Assembly (NCBI GenBank): GCA_036501425.1
Contig: DASYAI010000016.1
Coordinates: 1 to 64,000, forward strand
Direction of reading: 5' to 3'
Source of the DNA: DATKRB01 sp036501425
GTDB lineage: Bacteria > Actinomycetota > Acidimicrobiia > Acidimicrobiales > RAAP-2
Length of the DNA stretch: 64,000 nucleotides
Both the position numbers and the translations under genes were made by a program. Under the pieces are notes generated by a model that worked only from the letters and a program-made list of their open reading frames with translations, was not told where the DNA came from and ran no database searches. Of this stretch, positions 32,790-41,319 are shown piece by piece; within the stretch, counting starts at the first letter, position 1; every line of letters starts with the position of its first letter.

Positions 32790-33869
32790 TCAGTCTTGCA
32801 GGGCTTGTAGAGCTTGCTGGTCTGCTTCCAACGTCGATTGGGCGGCGTCGAGCTGCTGGGTGGCCTGGGCCACCGCTTGCTGGTCACCGTCCAGCGCATC
32901 GCAGTTGCTCGACGGGGTGGCGTTGCACGCATCGGAATCGGCGCCGAGGAGCGTCTCGGCGGCCTGCAGCTGTGTGCCCACCTCCTCGACGGTTTGCTCA
33001 TCCGCTGTGACCTGGTTCTTCAACTCGTCGATCCGGGGATCGGGTCCGGTAGTGCTGACGGGCGTGATCCGACCGGCCGGGATGGTCGTCGGGACGGTGG
33101 TGCGGGGCGGGGCCGAATGCGACGTGGTCGTCGTCACCGGCACCCGGCTGGTCGTCGGCGCCACCGGGCTCGTGGTCGACGTGGCAACCGGGGCGGGAGT
33201 GGTCGTGGTCGTCGAACCGATCGTCGGCGCGGAGGTGGTCGGCGGGGGCGCCGGTCGGTGCTGGTGCTGAATCGCGGCGCGCACCGGGGTCGAGGGCCCG
33301 TTGACGACGTCGAACGCCACGATCGCCCCGATGACGAGGCTGAAGACACCGGCAGCGGCCATCGATGCCCGGCGCATGGTCGCCAGCTGGGGTCGCCGGC
33401 CGCCCCAGCGCGTCGGTCCGGACCCCCATGGGGTGGTCGGTGCCCCGGTCGGGGGGCCCGCGGTGGCGATCCCCGCCCCGACGCCCACCTTCTCGTCGGC
33501 AGGCCGGTCGATCCGATCGCCATCGTCGCCGGAGGTCGAGTCGAGCCCCCGGTCGCCACCAGCGGGCGCGGACGAAGCGTCGGCGACGAGGCGGGCGTCG
33601 CGCAGAGCCGCCAGGGGGTCGCCCAACGTGGTGTGCAGCTGGGCCCGGATGGCTGCCTCCTCGACCCGCTGGAGCCGCAGCTGCAACCGGTGATGGGCGA
33701 GGGCCGTGAGCCCGCAACCCACGACGGCGGCCCCGACCCAGCCACCAAAGAGTGCCTGCCGGTCGGCGAGGGGCCACTTCGCCCACCGGTGGAACACCGC
33801 GAAGAGGGTCGGCACCGACACCACGATGACGCCGGTGAGCACTGCGAGGCTGGTGCGTACGACCTTCAT
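32790..33869 (-). CDS. Hypothetical membrane protein with Thr/Pro-rich stalk and C-terminal coiled coil
   Basis: The product is 359 aa and not recognised as a known family. Two membrane helices lie near residues 8-27 and 40-62, followed by an Arg/Glu helix and a Gly/Pro/Asp-rich cytoplasmic loop (about 95-180). A third helix (VFSLVIGAIVAFDVV) lies near residue 200. A Thr/Pro stalk runs from about 225 to 290, then a coiled coil (IDELKNQVTADEQTVEEV) with two Cys residues. The C-terminal part is probably outside the membrane. The ATG at 33867-33869 is preceded by GGAGGA. It ends convergently with lsr2. Confidence 0.8.
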   Translation of the reverse strand: MKVVRTSLAVLTGVIVVSVPTLFAVFHRWAKWPLADRQALFGGWVGAAVVGCGLTALAHHRLQLRLQRVEEAAIRAQLHTTLGDPLAALRDARLVADASSAPAGGDRGLDSTSGDDGDRIDRPADEKVGVGAGIATAGPPTGAPTTPWGSGPTRWGGRRPQLATMRRASMAAAGVFSLVIGAIVAFDVVNGPSTPVRAAIQHQHRPAPPPTTSAPTIGSTTTTTPAPVATSTTSPVAPTTSRVPVTTTTSHSAPPRTTVPTTIPAGRITPVSTTGPDPRIDELKNQVTADEQTVEEVGTQLQAAETLLGADSDACNATPSSNCDALDGDQQAVAQATQQLDAAQSTLEADQQALQALQD

Positions 33870-34102
33870 GCGCGCGGGTCCTCCGGGCCCAACGGACGTT
33901 CGTCCGGCCTCATGTGCAGAGCCCGGTGGCCCCACCGGCCGGCGCCCGCCGGTCGGCGTTCACGATCACGAGGCGCAAAACGGGTCCCCCACGGGCGTTC
34001 CAGGGCCGTCAGCATACCCGCCGGCCCCTCGTGGTCGGCGTGAGCACCTCGGTGGGGAGCGAATGGGCCGGGCCCCAGAACGCCGAGCCTGCCCGACCCC
34101 GA

Positions 34103-35092
34103 TCACGCCACGAGGGCCGCGCGAACCTGCTGGAGGCGCTCCGGTGAGATTCCGGCGTGGCCGACGAGGTAGGCCTGCGCCCCGCCGTAGCGGGCATCGA
34201 GCTCGTCGAGCGCCTCGGCCATCGCCCAGCGCGGCGCTCCCAGCACGCCGACGGCTGCCTCGGGCGCCAGGCCCGAAGCCAGCAAGCTCTCGTAGGACTC
34301 GCCCTGCTCGGCTCGGGTCCGGAAGCGAGCCGTCAGCTGGTAGTCGTCGAGCACCGTCTCGCGCTCCACGCCCAACATCTCCAACAGGAGCGCCATCAGG
34401 ATGCCCGTGCGGTCCTTGCCGCCGGTGCAGTGGAACAGCGCCGGAAGGGCCGCCGGGCCTGCCAGGCCACCCAGCAAGTCGCCCAGCACCGGCGCCGAGT
34501 GCTCGAGGATGCCGCAGTACATGTCTCGCAGCAGGCGCTCTCCGTCGGCGGCGAGTCGGAGCTCGGACCGGACCGGGCCGGCATCGTCGGTCACGACGGG
34601 ACGGCCCAGCACGGGCATGTGAGCCGAGGTGAACGGGTCGGGCCTGCTCTCTCGCTCGGCGACACCCCGCAGGTCGTAGACCGCTCGTATCCCAAGGCGG
34701 CCGTAGAGCTCGAGATCCGCCGACGTGAGCCGGTGCAGCGCATCGGAGCGGAACACCACTCCCCAACGAGTCATGCCGCCGGACGCCCGGTAGCCGCCGA
34801 TGTCCCGAAAGTTGGTCGCACCGTCGAACCGGACCCGACGCTCACCGACCACCACCGGCCGGTTCTCGCCCGTCGTGAGCGAGACGTAGTGACGTCCCGG
34901 TCCCGGATCGGCGATCCGCAACGATCGCTCGGCGCCGCCGACCGTCACCAGATGGGTGTGCCCGGCGGCGTCGGGAGAGGAGCCCATGGCGACGTCGACC
35001 ACCAGGTCGCCGTCCTCGGTGCAGGTCCAACCGACCACCAACCCCCCCTCGGGCAGGGCTTCCACAGAGATCGCAACGAGGGCCGGTGGCAC
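34103..35092 (-). CDS. Tyrosine/lipid phosphatase family protein (PtpB/Y_phosphatase3 type)
   Basis: The product is about 329 aa. The N-terminal 80 residues look like a small beta domain. The phosphatase domain starts at RFDGATNFRDIGGYRASGG, the hallmark of the family, and has the P-loop HCTGGKDRTG (C-x5-R) near residue 218. The Lys-Asp in the P-loop is the form seen in atypical phosphatases that act on phosphotyrosine and phosphoinositides. The start is a GTG at 35092. Another GTG at 35119 is possible, and neither has a good ribosome site. It is a single gene with no partner kinase nearby. Confidence 0.87.
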   Translation of the reverse strand: MPPALVAISVEALPEGGLVVGWTCTEDGDLVVDVAMGSSPDAAGHTHLVTVGGAERSLRIADPGPGRHYVSLTTGENRPVVVGERRVRFDGATNFRDIGGYRASGGMTRWGVVFRSDALHRLTSADLELYGRLGIRAVYDLRGVAERESRPDPFTSAHMPVLGRPVVTDDAGPVRSELRLAADGERLLRDMYCGILEHSAPVLGDLLGGLAGPAALPALFHCTGGKDRTGILMALLLEMLGVERETVLDDYQLTARFRTRAEQGESYESLLASGLAPEAAVGVLGAPRWAMAEALDELDARYGGAQAYLVGHAGISPERLQQVRAALVA

Positions 35093-35299
35093 CGGCCCAA
35101 CATAACCATCGCCTCTCACCGCTTGGTGTCCCGGGGGTGAACGTTGCACGAACGGCGCCCGCGTCGCCGGGGCGGTCGCGGTGCGTGCCTCGCAGAGGGG
35201 CCGGGTTCCGTTGGAGGGGGGCGTGGGGCCCACGTCGGCCCGGGATGCTTGCCGGCGAACATGTGTTCGTCTATATTTCGGTGCACAACCCAGGGAGGC

Positions 35300-35512
35300 A
35301 TGGTGAAGACGACCGCCACAGCTGTCGGTACCACGGTCGAGAGCTCGGGTGCCGAGCGGTACCGCCGACTCCACGACGAGCTGCAGCAGGCTCGGATGGA
35401 GATCGTCTACGCCGCGTGGCTCGACCGCTGGCGGCTCGCACGCCGGATCGCCCGAGCCGAGACCGAGCTGTCGACGATGACCGCGCCGGATCGGCTCGCG
35501 CCGGCGTCGTGA
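35300..35512 (+). CDS. Small hypothetical protein, basic helix-rich
   Basis: The product is 70 aa. The middle, RYRRLHDELQQARMEIVYAAWLDRWRLARRI, has the heptad pattern of one long amphipathic helix. GGGAGG lies one base before the ATG at 35300 and four bases before an in-frame GTG at 35303, so the GTG may be the true start. No family is recognised. The preceding 200 bases are less coding-like. The gene stands alone and converges on the solute-binding protein gene. Confidence 0.6.
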   Translation: MVKTTATAVGTTVESSGAERYRRLHDELQQARMEIVYAAWLDRWRLARRIARAETELSTMTAPDRLAPAS

Positions 35513-35598
35513 GGCTGGACGAAGCCCGTTTGGAGAACCCCATTTGTGGGCACAGGCACCATCGAGCGACCGTCAGTCACAAGTCGGACCTCACCGAG

Positions 35599-35658
35599 GG
35601 CCCGGGGCCGGAGGCTCATCCTCGTTCCCGAATGGGATCGAGGCTCCGGGCCCGGGCC
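35599..35658. terminator. Long imperfect hairpin, likely bidirectional terminator
   Basis: GGCCCGGGGCCGGAG at 35599-35613 pairs with CTCCGGGCCCGGGCC at 35644-35658 with one mismatch. An inner stem CCTCG/CGAGG with TCCC/GGGA closes on a four-base loop. It lies between two convergent genes (ending at 35512 and 35717). There is no T-run, as is common for actinobacterial terminators. Confidence 0.6.
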
Positions 35659-35716
35659 TTCGCGTCGCGGGCCTCGGGGGTGCGGCCCGCCTCGGTGGCC
35701 GACCGGTCGAGGCCTC

Positions 35717-36961
35717 TCAGGACAGCTTTACCAGGGGGCCGCAGACCGGCTTGCCGTTGTTGGTCGAGTGGTAGCTGCCGCCGCGCAGCTGGAGGAAGTA
35801 CTCGCACTCGGTCTTCGGCAGGCCGGCAACCGAACCGAAGCGGTCGAACCTGAGGGCCTCGGGCAAGAGTCCCCCGGCGGTGTAGCTCTGCACCTCGCGG
35901 AGGTTGGCGATGAAGGCCGGTCGGGTCGGGTTGGTGCCGGCCCGTTGGAGCCCCTCGATCATCAGGTCGGCGGACAGGTAGGCGAACACCGTGCCCAGAT
36001 CGGGCAGTCCGCCGTGATAGCTCTTGTCGTACCGCTTGAGCGCGTTCAACATCGTCCTCGTCGGGGCGTTCGGCGTGGTCATGTTGACCGTCGCCGCGAA
36101 GTACCCCCTGTCGAGGGCCGACGAAGAGAGCGGTTGGGCCAGGACCTGATTGTCGTACCCGGTGAGATACAGCGCCTTGGCCGTGCTCCCGTCGTTCTTG
36201 AGGGCCGATCCGATGGCGACGTCGGTGCTGTCAACCGCCGAGACGTACACCCCATCGCAGTTGGCGTGAGCGATCGACAGCGCGTCCACCGTGAAGTTGG
36301 TGCCACCCAGTGGCACGTTCACGTCGGTGAAGCAGGTGGCGATCCCGTTCCGGTCCTTGAGCATGTTCATCTGTTCGAGGAAACCCTTGCCGATGCCGTT
36401 GTAGGTGATGCCGGCCAGGTTCTTCACGCCGATGGACTTCAAGAAGGGTCCGATGTAGTTGTAGGCATAGGTCGCCCCGGCCAGGGTCCCACCTAACCCC
36501 GGCAAGTTGGGGGAGAAGGCGTCGAACACGTTCGAGTCGATCGTGTTGGTGCCCCAGGTGGTAACCGGGACGCCCAACTTGGCGAGCACCTTGTCCCCGA
36601 CCTCGTAGTTGTCGTCGATGGCGGTGTCCTCGATGACCGCGAACACGTTGGATCCCCCCAGCTCGGAGGCGACGTTGGCGTTGGTGACCGTGCTCGACTG
36701 GTCGTCCTTGGTGACCAACCGGAGCTTTCGTCCGTTCACCCCACCCTGGGCGTTCTGCAAGGCGAAACGAGCCAGCGCGCCGCCGGCGCTGTCGGAGAAC
36801 GTCGGGGCGGCGGGTCCGGTCTCCGAGGTGACGAAGCCGATGGTTATCGACCTGCTGGCCACCCCGGGCGCACTCGGCGCGGCCGACGCAGCCGACCCAC
36901 CCCCGGCGACGGATCCCAGAACGAGCAGCACGAATGCAGCGGCCCTCAGCCGATTGACCAT
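35717..36961 (-). CDS. Branched-chain amino acid-type ABC transporter substrate-binding protein
   Basis: The product is 414 aa, a type 1 periplasmic binding protein of the Leu/Ile/Val-binding family. A signal peptide is clear at residues 1-30 (RLRAAAFVLLVLGSVAGGG, then ASAAPSAPG). The mature start SRSITIGFVTSETGPA is the first beta strand and ligand loop. The protein would bind a small solute outside the membrane. No permease or ATPase genes are next to it, so it is an orphan or works with a system elsewhere. The second ATG at 36961 was chosen because GGGGGG lies at proper distance. An ATG at 36967 is also in frame. Confidence 0.88.
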   Translation of the reverse strand: MVNRLRAAAFVLLVLGSVAGGGSAASAAPSAPGVASRSITIGFVTSETGPAAPTFSDSAGGALARFALQNAQGGVNGRKLRLVTKDDQSSTVTNANVASELGGSNVFAVIEDTAIDDNYEVGDKVLAKLGVPVTTWGTNTIDSNVFDAFSPNLPGLGGTLAGATYAYNYIGPFLKSIGVKNLAGITYNGIGKGFLEQMNMLKDRNGIATCFTDVNVPLGGTNFTVDALSIAHANCDGVYVSAVDSTDVAIGSALKNDGSTAKALYLTGYDNQVLAQPLSSSALDRGYFAATVNMTTPNAPTRTMLNALKRYDKSYHGGLPDLGTVFAYLSADLMIEGLQRAGTNPTRPAFIANLREVQSYTAGGLLPEALRFDRFGSVAGLPKTECEYFLQLRGGSYHSTNNGKPVCGPLVKLS

Positions 36962-37103
36962 GGTCATCCCCCCCTGCGCCCGGCCGCACGATGACAGCGG
37001 TGCGGCCGAGACAGCACCAAGCATCGTGGCATATTCGTGCCGGGCTGGCAATGGCCGGAGGCCGAGTTGTCGAGTGCGCGTCGGCGCAGTGACCGGCGGG
37101 TGG

Positions 37104-38417
37104 CTAGGTCGTCCGCCGGCCCCTTGGAGAACGTGCCGATGTCGCGGACGGTTTTGCGCTCGCCGTCGCGCTCGATGTCGCCGTCGATGTCGCGCTCGAT
37201 GTCGCCGTCGCGCTCGATGTCGCCGTCGATGTCGCCGTCGATGTCGATGTCGCGGCCAGGTAATCGAAGACCCGCACGGCGGCGGCCTGGGCGATCAGCA
37301 GTTGGGACGGCTGGCCGTCGAAGCCGGTCAGGTGCACGACCCCGTCGGCGTGGTCCATGTGGTCGTAGAGGTAGGTCGCGTAGGACTCCAGCGCCGCCCG
37401 ATACCCTGCGTCCGGTGACACCCGGTCCAGCTCCATGAGGTAATCGAAGAACACCGCGTTGAAGGGGGCGGTCTGGTCGACCAGACCGTGGCCGCGAAAG
37501 TACGAGAGCGCGCGTTGGGCCAGGGCCACGGCCGAGCGGAGATACTCCTGCCGATGGGTCGTCGAATAGAGGGTGACCCAGGCGCCGATGGCCAGGCCCT
37601 GGTTGTACGACCAGACCTTGGCGTTGATCGCTCCGGACGACGAGATGTGATCAGCGAGCAGTCCGTCAGAAACGGTAAGGGTCCCGAAGAGCCAGCGTAG
37701 GTCGCGGACCGCCCACGAACGATACGAGGCCCGACCGGTCACCTCGAGGAGCTGCGCGTCGAGCAGTGCCGCGCCCCCGGTCGTCACGGCGTTGCGGTCG
37801 GTGCCGAAGTGCGGGTCCTCCCAGTACTCACCGCCCGGGTGTGGCAGGGACGTCCGGGTCGACCAGCCCGACTCCACGTAGCGGGCGTCGGCTTCGGTCT
37901 CGTGCAGGTAGACGACGGAGCCCGTGATCCGGTAGGCCTCCAGAAGATCGAGTGCCACAAAGATGTTGTCGTCGTACTTTCGAGCGCCGCCCCCGAACCA
38001 GAACCATCGGGGTCCGGGGTCATACCCGCCGGCAGGGTCGCGGTACGCACTCAACGTCGCCATCCGGCCGGGGATGCTCCGGAGCAATTGCGGCGGGGTG
38101 CCCGGGAGCGCCGCCAGTTCGAGGAGCCCTGCCAGAGCTTGCGATTCGGGCCATGCGGTCGCCCCCGGACCGATGTAGAGGCCTTTGAAGGATCCACCGG
38201 GACCGCCGTAACAGGTGACCAGCGCCTGATAGGCCCGTTGGGCGGCCGCTGCGGCAGACCGGTTGGAGATCGGAGCGTGGGTCGGCCTGGGCACCGCCCT
38301 GCACGCTGCGGCCACCGTTCCGTACGGGGTGCTGAAGTCGAGAACGGTCAGCGACCCGAACACCAGGGCGACCACGAGGCTCGCCGTACCCGCGATCCGG
38401 AGGAACAGCGACGTCAC
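37104..38417 (-). CDS. Glycoside hydrolase family 76-like secreted/anchored glycosidase
   Basis: The product is 437 aa. An N-terminal signal or anchor helix lies at residues 5-30. The rest is an alpha/alpha-toroid glycosidase resembling GH76 endo-alpha-1,6-mannanases: WFWFGGGARKYDDNIFVALDLLEAY carries the paired Asp residues of the family near residue 150, and KVWSYNQGLAIGAWVTLY is a second conserved block. It may cut alpha-mannan-type surface glycans. This is an inference from fold. The last 50 residues are a Ser/Thr/Ala low-complexity tail encoded by tandem repeats, ending in a basic RSPRGRRTT. Confidence 0.8.
   Translation of the reverse strand: MTSLFLRIAGTASLVVALVFGSLTVLDFSTPYGTVAAACRAVPRPTHAPISNRSAAAAAQRAYQALVTCYGGPGGSFKGLYIGPGATAWPESQALAGLLELAALPGTPPQLLRSIPGRMATLSAYRDPAGGYDPGPRWFWFGGGARKYDDNIFVALDLLEAYRITGSVVYLHETEADARYVESGWSTRTSLPHPGGEYWEDPHFGTDRNAVTTGGAALLDAQLLEVTGRASYRSWAVRDLRWLFGTLTVSDGLLADHISSSGAINAKVWSYNQGLAIGAWVTLYSTTHRQEYLRSAVALAQRALSYFRGHGLVDQTAPFNAVFFDYLMELDRVSPDAGYRAALESYATYLYDHMDHADGVVHLTGFDGQPSQLLIAQAAAVRVFDYLAATSTSTATSTATSSATATSSATSTATSSATASAKPSATSARSPRGRRTT
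37156..37253. repeat. Short tandem repeat encoding Ser/Thr/Ala tail
   Basis: The stretch is built of CGATGT, CGCCGT and CGCGCT hexamer units in varying order, together nearly 100 bases. It is in frame with the glycosidase gene and encodes alternating Thr, Ala and Ser. Such arrays change length by slippage. Confidence 0.75.
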
Positions 38418-38492
38418 CGGCTACGGCGCCCCAGCCACGACGCGATCATTACCCATCGACGCGCCGGTCGTGCGCGATCACGAGGGAGCGGG

Positions 38493-39155
38493 TCAGCCCT
38501 CGAGGTAGCGCAGCACCGCCAGCACGCGGCGGTGGTCGGTCGAGGTGGCCGGCAGCTCCAGCTTGGCGAAGATGTTGGCGACGTGCTTCTCCACCGCCCC
38601 CTCCGAGATCACCAGGCTGGAGGCCACAGCCGAGTTGGTCCGCCCTTCGGCCATGAGCGCCAGCACCTCCCTCTCGCGGCCGCTCAGCCGGGCGAGCACG
38701 TCGTTGTGGCGGGACGCCCCCATCAGTTGGGTCACCACCTCGGGGTCGAGGGCGGTGCCGCCGACGGCCACTCGTGCCAACGCCTCGACGAAGTCGCCGA
38801 CGTCGGCGACCCGATCCTTGAGGAGGTAGCCGATCCCCGCCGCGCCGCCGGCGAGCAGCTCCGCCGCGTAGCGAGTCTCGATGTACTGGGAGAACACCAA
38901 GATTCCCACTTCCGGGTGCTCCCGGCGCAATCCGATGGCTGCCCGCAACCCTTCGTCGGTGAACGTCGGTGGCATGCGCACATCGACCACCGCCACGTCG
39001 GGGGGCTCGTCGGCCACCGCTCCGGCCAGGCTCACGGCATCGCTCACCGCGCGCAGCACCACGAAGCCCCGATCCGTCAAGAGCTGGACCAAGCCGTCGC
39101 GCAGGACGGCAGAATCCTCCGCGATGACGACCCGCACCCCGTCGGCCCCTGCCAC
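38493..39155 (-). CDS. LuxR/NarL-family response regulator
   Basis: The product is 220 aa. The receiver domain (about 8-125) has the acidic pair ED, phospho-acceptor Asp in VAVVDVRMPP, and Lys in LLKDR. The C-terminal helix-turn-helix (about 155-215) is LSGREREVLALMAEGRTNSAVA with the recognition helix SEGAVEKHVANIFAKL. The GTG start at 39155 lies two bases after the kinase stop. It is the output partner of that kinase and probably controls the ABC transporter genes upstream in the same operon. Confidence 0.93.
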   Translation of the reverse strand: MAGADGVRVVIAEDSAVLRDGLVQLLTDRGFVVLRAVSDAVSLAGAVADEPPDVAVVDVRMPPTFTDEGLRAAIGLRREHPEVGILVFSQYIETRYAAELLAGGAAGIGYLLKDRVADVGDFVEALARVAVGGTALDPEVVTQLMGASRHNDVLARLSGREREVLALMAEGRTNSAVASSLVISEGAVEKHVANIFAKLELPATSTDHRRVLAVLRYLEG

Positions 39156-39157
39156 GG

Positions 39158-40528
39158 TCAAGCCTGCATTGGCAGGTCGACCGTGATGGCGGTGGGCCCA
39201 CCCGGGGGGCTGGCGATGCCGAGATGGCCGTCGACCGCGCCGACCCGGTCGGACAGCCCGGCCAGGCCGCTCGACGACGAGACGGCTCTTTTGAGCACCG
39301 CGCCACCCTGGCCATCGTCGCGGACCACGATCCGAATCCACTGGCCGTGCTGGGCGCAGCTCAGGGACGCCCGGGAGGCCCGGCCGTGCTGGGCGACATT
39401 GGCGAGCAGCTCCGCCGCACAGAAGTAGCAGATGGCTTCGATGGCCGGGCTGGGCCTCGACTGGACCGACACCGCGATCTCGGTTCGCACCGGGCTCCGT
39501 GCGGCGAGGGTCGCCAGGGCATTCTCGAGGCCGGTGTCCAGCGCCGGCGGGTGGATACCCCGGGCGAGGTCGCGCAGCTCGACGATGGCCTCCTTGGCTC
39601 CGCTGTGCGCCTGGTCCACCAGGTGCCGGATGGCGTCGAGATCAGCGGGCACGTGGGTACCGGCGTCCATGTTGTCGAGCTTGTCCTTGGCCTGACCCAG
39701 CCGCATCGCCAGCGCGACGAGCTGCGCCTGGGTGCCATCGTGAAGGTCTCGCTCGATGCGCTGGAGGGTCTCGGTGGCCGCATCGAGGGTCTTGGAACGT
39801 GATTCCTCGAGCCTGCGGACCCGCGACACGGCCGCGTCCGGGCCGAGCAGCAGGTGCATCGCCCACCGGTCGAGGTTGACCACCAGCCGCATCGTCCAGG
39901 GGGCGACGAAGAGGAACACGACACCGATGAGGAACGCCCCGGCGGTCGAGCCGGGGTGTCCGGCACCATCGCCGTCGCCGAACGCCCTCCCGAACGCGCC
40001 GAACCTCCCCGGGGCACTGCTTCCGGTCAGGGGTGACGTGATGCCGAAGAATGCCTCGAGCCACACGCTGAGGCCGAACCAGACGCCGAAGACGGTGAGC
40101 GGCAACTTCGCGGCGAAGTAGCCGGCCGAGCGCCAGGCGGTCCGATCGCCGAACGACGCCCGCAACCACCGGAAGAACCCCGGGCGGGGATGGAACGGCT
40201 CGGGCTCGGCGATCTGCTCCCCGAGCAGTCGCCGAGCCAGCGCCCGTTGCCAGCGCCCGAAGCCCCTCGCCGCCCGCAGGCCACCGGCGAGGATCACCAC
40301 GCCGAGGACGACCACCGTGAGCGGCAATCCGGCGAGCCCCACCACACCCAACGTGACGACCCCGGCACCGGTCAGGGCGGAGCTGACCAGGAAGAACCCC
40401 AGCTCGGCCCGGGTCCGCCGCTGGAACGGCTCACGGCTGATCAACCGGGCCAGCCGCCTGGCCTGCTGTGCCCGTTCTTCGGGGATCCGGATCTGCACCC
40501 AGCCGCCTTCGGCACCACTCTCGCTCAC
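39158..40528 (-). CDS. Two-component sensor histidine kinase, NarL-partner type
   Basis: The product is 456 aa. The N-terminal half has four membrane helices (about 45-90 and 130-210) around a loop rich in Gly, the layout of the putative-sensor domain kinases. RIERDLHDGTQAQLVALAMRLG near residue 265 is the HisKA_3 dimerisation box with the phosphorylated His. A degenerate HATPase domain follows with ELLANVAQH (N box) and DDGQGG (G1). The GTG start at 40526-40528 overlaps the permease stop (GTGA). It likely senses a membrane or cell-wall signal. Confidence 0.92.
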   Translation of the reverse strand: MSESGAEGGWVQIRIPEERAQQARRLARLISREPFQRRTRAELGFFLVSSALTGAGVVTLGVVGLAGLPLTVVVLGVVILAGGLRAARGFGRWQRALARRLLGEQIAEPEPFHPRPGFFRWLRASFGDRTAWRSAGYFAAKLPLTVFGVWFGLSVWLEAFFGITSPLTGSSAPGRFGAFGRAFGDGDGAGHPGSTAGAFLIGVVFLFVAPWTMRLVVNLDRWAMHLLLGPDAAVSRVRRLEESRSKTLDAATETLQRIERDLHDGTQAQLVALAMRLGQAKDKLDNMDAGTHVPADLDAIRHLVDQAHSGAKEAIVELRDLARGIHPPALDTGLENALATLAARSPVRTEIAVSVQSRPSPAIEAICYFCAAELLANVAQHGRASRASLSCAQHGQWIRIVVRDDGQGGAVLKRAVSSSSGLAGLSDRVGAVDGHLGIASPPGGPTAITVDLPMQA

Positions 40529-41319
40529 GCGTCTCGCTTGGCGAACAGCACCGCCCCGGCTCCGAGGGCGATCGCGGCGTAGACGGCCATCAGCCCCAAC
40601 CCTACGCCGGGCGAGACGACCCCCTGTCCTTGGTTGACGGTGGCCGTGATCGAATTGGTGAGGATGTTCGTCGGGAGATACCGCACGTCGTGCTCGGATA
40701 TCGCGTGCATCACGAGCGGGAGCACGAACAGCACGCCGGCGAACGCGGCGATGGCGGCCGCCGTGCTGCGGAAGATGAGGCCGAGTCCGAACGACATGAG
40801 GCAGATGAGCGCCATGAACACGCCGGTCATCAACACAGCCCGAAGCGCGCCCGGCGACCCCAGGCCGGCAGAGGGAGCCCCCCCGGCGGAAAGGACAACC
40901 TGGCCGACGAAGAAGGCGGCGAAGCTGAGAAGCTCGAAGAAGACCAGCGCGGCTCCAGCGGTCACTCCGATCTTGGTGGCCAAAAGGAGTCCCCGCCGCG
41001 GAGTGGCTGCCAGGGTCGTACGAATGGTGCCGCTCGAATGCTCGCCGGTGATCAGGAGTGCCCCGAACACTCCCCCGGTCAGGCATCCGACGATCAATCC
41101 GACCAGCGACTCCTGGGTGGGGTCGAAGGCAAAGTAGTACCGGTTTCCGTGGTGCAGCGCGGCGTTGGTGACCAGCCCGGTGACCAAGAGCGACGCGATG
41201 ATCGTGAAGCCGACGGTGATGGCGGTCGATCGCAGGGTCACCATCTTCACGATCTCGGACCGGGCCACGTGCTTGGCTCGATAGCGGCCCGACGGGGCGG
41301 TCTGGATCATCGGGATCAT
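40525..41319 (-). CDS. ABC transporter permease (ABC-2 type)
   Basis: The product is 264 aa with six predicted membrane helices and the layout of ABC-2 export permeases. GEHSSGTIRTTLAATPRRG at residues 92-110 is the cytoplasmic coupling segment. The start ATG overlaps the ATPase stop (ATGA, 41316-41319), and its stop overlaps the kinase start. Together with the ATPase it forms an exporter, often used in antibiotic or peptide resistance when paired with such a two-component system. The substrate is unknown. Confidence 0.9.
   Translation of the reverse strand: MIPMIQTAPSGRYRAKHVARSEIVKMVTLRSTAITVGFTIIASLLVTGLVTNAALHHGNRYYFAFDPTQESLVGLIVGCLTGGVFGALLITGEHSSGTIRTTLAATPRRGLLLATKIGVTAGAALVFFELLSFAAFFVGQVVLSAGGAPSAGLGSPGALRAVLMTGVFMALICLMSFGLGLIFRSTAAAIAAFAGVLFVLPLVMHAISEHDVRYLPTNILTNSITATVNQGQGVVSPGVGLGLMAVYAAIALGAGAVLFAKRDA

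Noticed and set aside
37140..37260. CRISPR-like repeat array
   Set aside because: Units are 6 bases, contiguous and in coding frame. There are no spacers and no cas genes.
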